Virus record (IMG/VR): IMGVR_UViG_3300017737_000037
Span: 1 to 34,123 of that record
Origin: a virus
Direction: 5' to 3' (one strand)
Length of the DNA stretch: 34,123 nt
In this document: positions 29,374 through 34,123 of the stretch, in pieces
Position numbering within the stretch: the first letter of the stretch is position 1
Layout of the letters: every line of letters starts with the position of its first letter
Notes under the pieces: generated by a model
The model's input: the letters and a program-made list of their open reading frames with translations, nothing else
Databases searched by the model: none
What the model was told of the DNA's origin: nothing
Position numbers and translations under genes: made by a program

Positions 29374-30230
29374 TGGCAAAACCGTCAACACGCCAAGGGC
29401 TGATTGATTACTGTAAAAGACAACTTGGTGCTCCTGTTCTGGAGATCAACGTTGATGACGACCAAATTGATGATTTAGTTGATGATGCTATTCAGTATTT
29501 TCAAGAACGCCACTATGATGGTGTTGAGAGGATGTACCTCAAATATAAGTTTACGCAATCAGATATTGATAGAGGAAAAGCAACTAATAACTCTACAAGC
29601 ACAAATACTGCAGGTATTGTAACCACTAGTGCAACATCTACTTCCATTAGTGGATATGGAACAACAACTTCTAATTTTTACGAAACATCTAACTTTATTC
29701 AAGTACCAGATTCAGTTATTGGTATTGAAAAGATTTTCAAATTTGATACTAGTAGTATTTCTGGGGGAATGTTCAGTCTCAAGTATCAGTTGTTCTTAAA
29801 TGATATGTATTACTTCAACTCTGTAGAGTTGTTGCAGTATGCGATGACTAAAACTTATCTTGAGGATATTGACTTCTTATTAACTCCAGATAAGCAAATT
29901 AGATTTAACAAGCGTCAGGACAGGATGTATCTTGATATTGACTGGAGCAGTGTAAGTGAAGATGATTATATTGTTATTGATTGTCATCGCGCATTAGACC
30001 CACAAAATTTCACACAAATCTTTAATGATAGTTTTGTAAAGAGATATCTCACTGCATTAATTAAGAGGCAGTGGGGAGCAAACATGATTAAGTTTGGCGG
30101 AACTAAATTGCCAGGAGGAATTGAACTTAACGGCAGACAATATTATGACGACGGTGAAAGAGAAATTGCCGATATTCGTAGTCGTATGGCAATGGAATAC
30201 GAATTACCACCTCTTGATCTTATTGGCTGA
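29373..30230 (+). CDS. 13: Neck protein gp13 (head completion)
   Basis: A 285-aa protein close in size to T4 gp13 (309 aa), which with gp14 forms the collar joining filled head to tail. The N-terminal helix-rich segment (TRQGLIDYCKRQLGAP, then VDDDQIDDLVDDAIQYFQER) and the C-terminal KRYLTALIKRQWGANMIKF and GERE-ADIRSR segment fit the family. A low-complexity Ser/Thr insertion at residues 66-100 (NNSTSTNTAGIVTTSATSTS) probably forms a surface loop. It overlaps gp14 by one base (TGATG). Confidence 0.9.
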   Translation: MAKPSTRQGLIDYCKRQLGAPVLEINVDDDQIDDLVDDAIQYFQERHYDGVERMYLKYKFTQSDIDRGKATNNSTSTNTAGIVTTSATSTSISGYGTTTSNFYETSNFIQVPDSVIGIEKIFKFDTSSISGGMFSLKYQLFLNDMYYFNSVELLQYAMTKTYLEDIDFLLTPDKQIRFNKRQDRMYLDIDWSSVSEDDYIVIDCHRALDPQNFTQIFNDSFVKRYLTALIKRQWGANMIKFGGTKLPGGIELNGRQYYDDGEREIADIRSRMAMEYELPPLDLIG

Positions 30231-31615
30231 TGGCACTTAATCCCTTTTTCTTACAAGGTTCCTTTGGGGAACAAAGATTAGTACAGGAGTTGATTAACGA
30301 ACAACTCAAAATATATGGTGTTGAAGTAACATATATTCCTAGAAAATATGTTCGTAAACAGACGATTATTGAAGAAGTACAATCTTCCAAGTTTGATGAT
30401 AACTTCTTACTGGAAGCATATGTAAACACATATGATGGATATAGTGGTGCTGGTGACCTTATGACCAAGTTTGGTGTCAGTCTAAGAGACGAGTTGACAG
30501 TCACAGTATCTAGAGAGAGATTTGAAGATTTCATCTCACCTTTCCTGGATGATGAAAGTAATCAAGAAGTTGAAGTATCTGGAAGACCTAGAGAAGGAGA
30601 TTTAATTTACTTCCCACTAGGCAATCGTTTATTTGAAGTTAAATTTGTTGAGCATGAAAACCCATTTTATCAATTGGGTAAGAATTATGTTTATGAACTC
30701 AAGTGTGAACTCTTTGAGTATGAGGATGAAGTCTTTGACACCTCTATTGATGTCATTGATACTGTTCTTGAGGACCAGGGTTATATTCTTGACCTTACAA
30801 TGTTCTCAACGGGTTCTGGTGCCTCTGCGACAGCATCTGTAGGTACTGGATATATTCGGAAGATATTCCTGGATAATGATGGATCTGGATTCTCAAGCAC
30901 ACCAACGGTAGCGATCACAACAGCACCATCTGGTGGAACTGATGCTACAGCAGTGGCAATTACAACAACCAGAAATAATATCACATCTATATCTGAAATC
31001 TTGCTTACTAACGCAGGCGCAGGATATACACAAACACCAACTATTACAATTAGTGGTGGGGGTGGAACTGGTGCTGCTGCCACCTGTGGAATTATTACTG
31101 CTCATAGAGGTGTAATTTCCTTCACAATTACTAATGGTGGTACTGGGTTTACTACAGCACCTCCAGTAACAATTTCTGTGCCCCCTCTGTCTCCAGCAAT
31201 TAATGCTAGTGCTAAAACGATTGTATCTGCCGCAGGAACTATTAGTGAAATTAGAATTATAGATGCTGGTGCTGGATTCTTAGGATCTGCTCCAACCGTA
31301 ACTATTGGAACTGCCGCAACAACTGGTATTGGAACTTACTGGTTTAATGAGGTAATCACCGGGTCTAGATCTGGTATGTCTGCCAGGGTCAAGAGATGGG
31401 ATGCAGATACCAATATCCTTCGTGTTGGTCTTACATCTGGATATTTCTATGCTGGTGAAACTCTTACTGGAGCTAAATCTGGTGCTGCATACGTTATTAA
31501 AAATACTGGTGTGGCGAACACTGAGACGGATAAATACAGAGACAATGATGAATTTGAGGCGCAAGCAGATAGTCTAATTGACTTCAGCGAAATTAATCCC
31601 TTTGGAACATACTAA
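30230..31615 (+). CDS. 14: Neck protein gp14 with inserted GxGY repeat domain
   Basis: A 461-aa protein; T4 gp14 has 256 aa. Residues 1-195 are the conserved gp14 part: NPFFLQGSFGEQRLVQELIN, then VEVTYIPRKYV, and a REGDLIYFPLGNRLFEVKFV segment. After this come three GxG(F/Y) beta repeats (GSGFSSTPTVAI, GAGYTQTPTITI, GTGFTTAPPVTI and a fourth GAGFLGSAPTVTI) over residues 200-365. A further module follows (ITGSRSGMSARVKRWDADTN to TLTGAKSGAAYVI). The end, FEAQADSLIDFSEINPFGTY, is the conserved gp14 C-terminus. The repeat block therefore looks inserted between the two conserved ends. The gene has TGATG and TAATG overlaps on both sides. Confidence 0.9.
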   Translation: MALNPFFLQGSFGEQRLVQELINEQLKIYGVEVTYIPRKYVRKQTIIEEVQSSKFDDNFLLEAYVNTYDGYSGAGDLMTKFGVSLRDELTVTVSRERFEDFISPFLDDESNQEVEVSGRPREGDLIYFPLGNRLFEVKFVEHENPFYQLGKNYVYELKCELFEYEDEVFDTSIDVIDTVLEDQGYILDLTMFSTGSGASATASVGTGYIRKIFLDNDGSGFSSTPTVAITTAPSGGTDATAVAITTTRNNITSISEILLTNAGAGYTQTPTITISGGGGTGAAATCGIITAHRGVISFTITNGGTGFTTAPPVTISVPPLSPAINASAKTIVSAAGTISEIRIIDAGAGFLGSAPTVTIGTAATTGIGTYWFNEVITGSRSGMSARVKRWDADTNILRVGLTSGYFYAGETLTGAKSGAAYVIKNTGVANTETDKYRDNDEFEAQADSLIDFSEINPFGTY

Positions 31616-32415
31616 TGTTAGGAACTTACTACTATCACGAAATTATTAGAAAGACTATTATATCTTTCGGAACTTTGTTTAATGATTTAAATATCAAGCA
31701 CAAAGACTCAAGTGGTGGTGTTGTAAGTCAATTAAAAGTTCCTTTAGCATATGGTCCAACACAAAAGTTTCTGGCAAGATTAGAGCAGCAGGCAAATCTG
31801 GATAAACCGGTTCAGATTACGATGCCTAGAATGTCCTTTGAAATGACATCAATCGCATACGACTCAACTAGAAAATCTGGGATTACTCAGACTTTCAAAG
31901 CGGTTGATGAAAACAATAATATGAAGAAAGTCTTCATGCCTGTCCCATATAATATTGGATTTGAACTCAGCATCCTATCCAAATTAAATGATGATGCTCT
32001 TCAAATTGTTGAGCAGATACTTCCATATTTTCAACCATCTTTTAATATTACTGTTGATTTGGTTGAATCAATCGGAGAAAAAAGAGATATTCCTGTAGTT
32101 TTAAATTCAGTCAATTTTCAGGATGATTATGAAGGAGACTTCTCTACACGCAGATCTTTAATATATACTTTACGATTCACAGCAAAAACTTACCTCTTTG
32201 GTCCTGTTGCTGAGAATCCTGAAGGTCTTATCCGTAAGGTTCAAGTTGATATGTATGCTGACACCAATACTCAGACAGCGAAAAGAGAGGTAAGGTACAC
32301 TGCTGTGCCCGACCCAATTGATGCTAATCCGGGTGATGATTTTGGTTTCACTGAAACTTGGGAGACATTTACAGATTCTAAGTCATATAGTCCCACAAAA
32401 CAATCTGATATTTAA
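31615..32415 (+). CDS. 15: Tail sheath stabiliser / tail completion protein gp15
   Basis: A 266-aa protein, near the length of T4 gp15 (272 aa), which forms a hexamer capping the tail tube and sheath and binding the neck. Family features seen: YYYHEIIRKTIISFGTLFND at the N-terminus, VPLAYGPTQKFLARL, MPRMSFEM, then PVPYNIGFELSIL and NSVNFQDDYEGDF in the second half. Order gp13-gp14-gp15 is as in T4. It starts in the TAATG overlap with gp14, and gp16 starts 5 bp after its stop. Confidence 0.92.
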   Translation: MLGTYYYHEIIRKTIISFGTLFNDLNIKHKDSSGGVVSQLKVPLAYGPTQKFLARLEQQANLDKPVQITMPRMSFEMTSIAYDSTRKSGITQTFKAVDENNNMKKVFMPVPYNIGFELSILSKLNDDALQIVEQILPYFQPSFNITVDLVESIGEKRDIPVVLNSVNFQDDYEGDFSTRRSLIYTLRFTAKTYLFGPVAENPEGLIRKVQVDMYADTNTQTAKREVRYTAVPDPIDANPGDDFGFTETWETFTDSKSYSPTKQSDI

Positions 32416-32420
32416 TACTC

Positions 32421-32849
32421 ATGTCTGATTTTGATACGATTGATGATGCACTTAACGTAGAAAGTAGTATTATAGAAACAGAAAAACCATCTTTAATTAA
32501 GAGACCGGCAGAAAGTAACGATATTAAAAAAGACTATGAATATACAAGAGCCAATTTATATTCTCTAATTGAAAAGGGGCAAGAAGCAATAAATGGAATA
32601 ATGGAACTAGCAGGTGAAAGTGCTAGTCCTAGAGCATATGAAGTTGCTGGACAACTTATTAAGAGTGTGGCAGATACCACAGATAAGTTAGCAGATTTAC
32701 AAAAGAAAGTTAAAGACCTTGAGGAAGATGGAGCAAAAGGTCCTAATAGTGTTACTAATAATGCAGTGTTTGTAGGTTCTACATCAGAACTACAGAAACT
32801 TCTGAAACAAGGATTTCTAAATAGTAGTAACCCAGAAAAAGATAAATGA
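32421..32849 (+). CDS. 16: Terminase small subunit gp16
   Basis: A 142-aa protein, slightly shorter than T4 gp16 (164 aa), the ring-forming regulator of the packaging ATPase gp17. The central helical part (YEYTRANLYSLIEKGQEAIN, then SPRAYEVAGQLIKSVADTTD) and the coiled DKLADLQKKVKDLEED match the family. The C-terminal segment NNAVFVGSTSELQKLLKQG is the conserved tail I recall from cyanophages and T4-likes. It overlaps the next gene by 4 bp (ATGA). Confidence 0.9.
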   Translation: MSDFDTIDDALNVESSIIETEKPSLIKRPAESNDIKKDYEYTRANLYSLIEKGQEAINGIMELAGESASPRAYEVAGQLIKSVADTTDKLADLQKKVKDLEEDGAKGPNSVTNNAVFVGSTSELQKLLKQGFLNSSNPEKDK

Positions 32850-34123
32850 AGAAATGTAAGCAGGGGTATTACTACTGCTATAAAGATAAAAAGTGTAAGC
32901 GAATCCCTGGTGGATATCGTATAGGTCTGGGTGGGTATCTCCGTAGGGAGAAAGGAGAGGAGAAGTCTGAAGATAGTGGTGAAACTGAAACCAAGAAAAA
33001 TGGTAATGGTGGAAATGGTAATGGTGAAAATGGTAATGGTGGAAACGATGGCGGTAGTGTAAGCGAATCTAAAAGTGGTGATTCTTCTTTGCGTGACTGG
33101 TTTAGTAAGAGTAAGTCTAGTGATGGCAAACCTGGTTGGGTTCAATTGGGTGGGAAATACGCTGGAAAACCCTGTGCCAAACAACCAGGACAAAAGACTA
33201 AACCCAAGTGTGGATCCAGTAAAATGGCTGCAAATTTAGATGATAAAGAAGAGAAAAAGGCATTTAATAGAAAGCAACGTCAAGATCCAAATCCAAATAG
33301 AAAAGGGAAGGCAATCAACGTGAAAACAGAATCTTATTCAAACTGGAGACAAAATCTTCAAGAGAAACCAGGTGATGGATATCTTGGACTTAAAAATTCT
33401 TATGAACCAGAAGGTGAAGTGTTAGAAGGTATGAACGCAATCAGAGCTGATGCAGGTCCACCTAAAACGACTATGAGAATGTCTGCAAGTGGTCAAGAAC
33501 CAGCTGGTGATAAACTCTTGAGAAAGGCGAGTCAAGGTTTTAGTAACTTTATGAATAAACTAAATCCTAAAGCTATGCAGTCGAAACCTGCTGGACCCCA
33601 ACGTAAACCTCTTATCTCTACTCCAAAGGAAGAAGTTGAACTAACTGGAGAACTGGTTGACGAAGGTAAGAAAGATGCTTGTTACCATAAGGTCAAGTCA
33701 CGTTATTCTGTTTGGCCAAGTGCTTATGCTTCCGGTGCATTAGTTAAGTGTCGTAAAGTTGGTGCCAAAAATTGGGGTAACAAGACTAAAAATGAAAGTG
33801 TAGATTATTCCAACTGGAGAGATGATTTTGTCGCCACAGATTATGAAACTATTGATTTAATCAAGGCAGATCCTATCCAAGTCCCACCTTCCAATCTTCA
33901 AAAGATTGAAGAAGCAAAAAAATGCTGGAAGGGTTACAAAAAAACAGGAACTCAAAAACTGTTTGGTAAGACCTATAATCGCTGTGAAAAAATCAAGAAA
34001 GAACATTATGATTGGAGAGCAGAACTTGATGAAGGTTCTGCTTGGACAAAAAAGGAGGGAAAGAATGAAAAAGGTGGACTTAATGAAAAGGGAAGAAAAT
34101 CCTATGAGAAAGAAAATCCAGGA
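32846..34123 (+). CDS. Lys-rich multi-module protein of unknown function (3' end outside window)
   Basis: It starts in an ATGA overlap with gp16 and stays open for 426 codons to the window edge, so it is partial at the 3' end. Modules in order: a Cys-containing N-terminus (KCKQGYYYCYKDKKCKRIPG, residues 4-22) and a Gly/Asn repeat linker (52-71). Next is a segment with PGWVQLGGKYAGKPCAKQPG and CGSSKMAA (96-129). Then come KTESYSNWRQNL (160-171), a module DACYHKVKSRYSVWPSAYAS (278-297) with CRKVGAKNWG, a second ESVDYSNWRDDF (317-328), and HYDWRAEL (387-394). The final AWTKKEGKNEKGGLNEKGRK stretch is DUF6321-like from memory. I recall these modules from cyanophage and pelagiphage proteins of unknown role. 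It occupies the slot between gp16 and the expected gp17. A fusion to gp17 cannot be ruled out. DNA- or capsid-associated internal protein is a guess. Confidence 0.75.
   Translation, partial: MKKCKQGYYYCYKDKKCKRIPGGYRIGLGGYLRREKGEEKSEDSGETETKKNGNGGNGNGENGNGGNDGGSVSESKSGDSSLRDWFSKSKSSDGKPGWVQLGGKYAGKPCAKQPGQKTKPKCGSSKMAANLDDKEEKKAFNRKQRQDPNPNRKGKAINVKTESYSNWRQNLQEKPGDGYLGLKNSYEPEGEVLEGMNAIRADAGPPKTTMRMSASGQEPAGDKLLRKASQGFSNFMNKLNPKAMQSKPAGPQRKPLISTPKEEVELTGELVDEGKKDACYHKVKSRYSVWPSAYASGALVKCRKVGAKNWGNKTKNESVDYSNWRDDFVATDYETIDLIKADPIQVPPSNLQKIEEAKKCWKGYKKTGTQKLFGKTYNRCEKIKKEHYDWRAELDEGSAWTKKEGKNEKGGLNEKGRKSYEKENPG
32999..33043 (+). repeat. Three 15-bp tandem repeats (Gly/Asn linker)
   Basis: Three 15-bp units at 32999-33013, 33014-33028 and 33029-33043. 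The first and third are identical (AATGGTAATGGTGGA) and the second differs by one base. They encode NGNGG/E repeats, a flexible linker, and change in copy number would stay in frame. Confidence 0.85.

Noticed and set aside
32534-33193. A 219-codon open frame on the minus strand opposite gp16 and the last gene
   Set aside because: It is antisense to the well-supported gp16 and to the continuous 426-codon frame. The product is low-complexity Thr/Phe/Ile-rich and there is no start signal; it is a by-product of codon bias.
1-34123. CRISPR array, tRNA genes, insertion sequences, integrase or attachment sites
   Set aside because: I looked for regularly spaced repeats, cloverleaf-like segments, transposase motifs and flanking repeats and saw none; the repeats present are within coding modules.

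Overview
The window is a stretch of a T4-like myovirus genome. It most resembles marine cyanobacterial myoviruses (Synechococcus/Prochlorococcus phages), although no host gene is present to prove the host. The evidence is the set and order of T4-type virion genes: gp25, gp6, a giant baseplate protein, gp8, a DUF4815-type giant protein, tail-fibre genes, gp13, gp14, gp15 and gp16. Several small genes also match conserved cyanophage families that I recall. All recognised genes lie on the + strand and are tightly packed, with many TAATG, TGATG or ATGA stop/start overlaps. From about base 900 onward the sequence is AT-rich.

Bases 1-830 differ. They are clearly more GC-rich, hold two small genes (a 92-aa acidic protein and a 99-aa protein with a winged-helix look), and carry perfect 7-8 bp inverted repeats with 10-11 nt loops beside the gene ends. 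This block ends at a C8 tract. Bases 899-3129 hold small accessory genes: an AbrB/MazE-like protein, a GT-A glycosyltransferase behind a sigma70-like promoter, a 54-aa and a 47-aa protein, and two conserved proteins of unknown role.

Bases 3090-25920 are the baseplate block: gp25, gp6, a 3956-aa VrlC-like protein in the gp7 position, gp8 and a 2364-aa DUF4815 protein. The two giant genes take up more than half of the window (about 19 kb). They are built from recurring beta-rich modules (GxGY repeats, HG-x(4)-GD repeats) and one YHYH-like domain. The GxGY module also appears inside gp8 and the neck protein gp14.

Bases 25917-29103 hold four small genes and a 711-aa tail fibre with an Mtd-type N-terminus and an embedded cupredoxin-like domain with a full H/C/H/M copper-ligand set. 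A strong intrinsic terminator overlaps a T4-type late promoter at 29118-29151 and separates this block from the neck/terminase block: coiled-coil protein, gp13, gp14, gp15, gp16. The window ends inside an unusual Lys/Cys/Trp-containing gene that sits where gp17 would be expected. Together the genes encode the baseplate, its fibres, the neck and the start of the DNA-packaging machinery, apparently under late (TATAAATA-type) transcription. The best candidates for new biology are the copper-site fibre domain, the promoter/terminator overlap, the shared-module giant proteins, the hairpin-punctuated GC-rich block and the repeat-bearing last gene.
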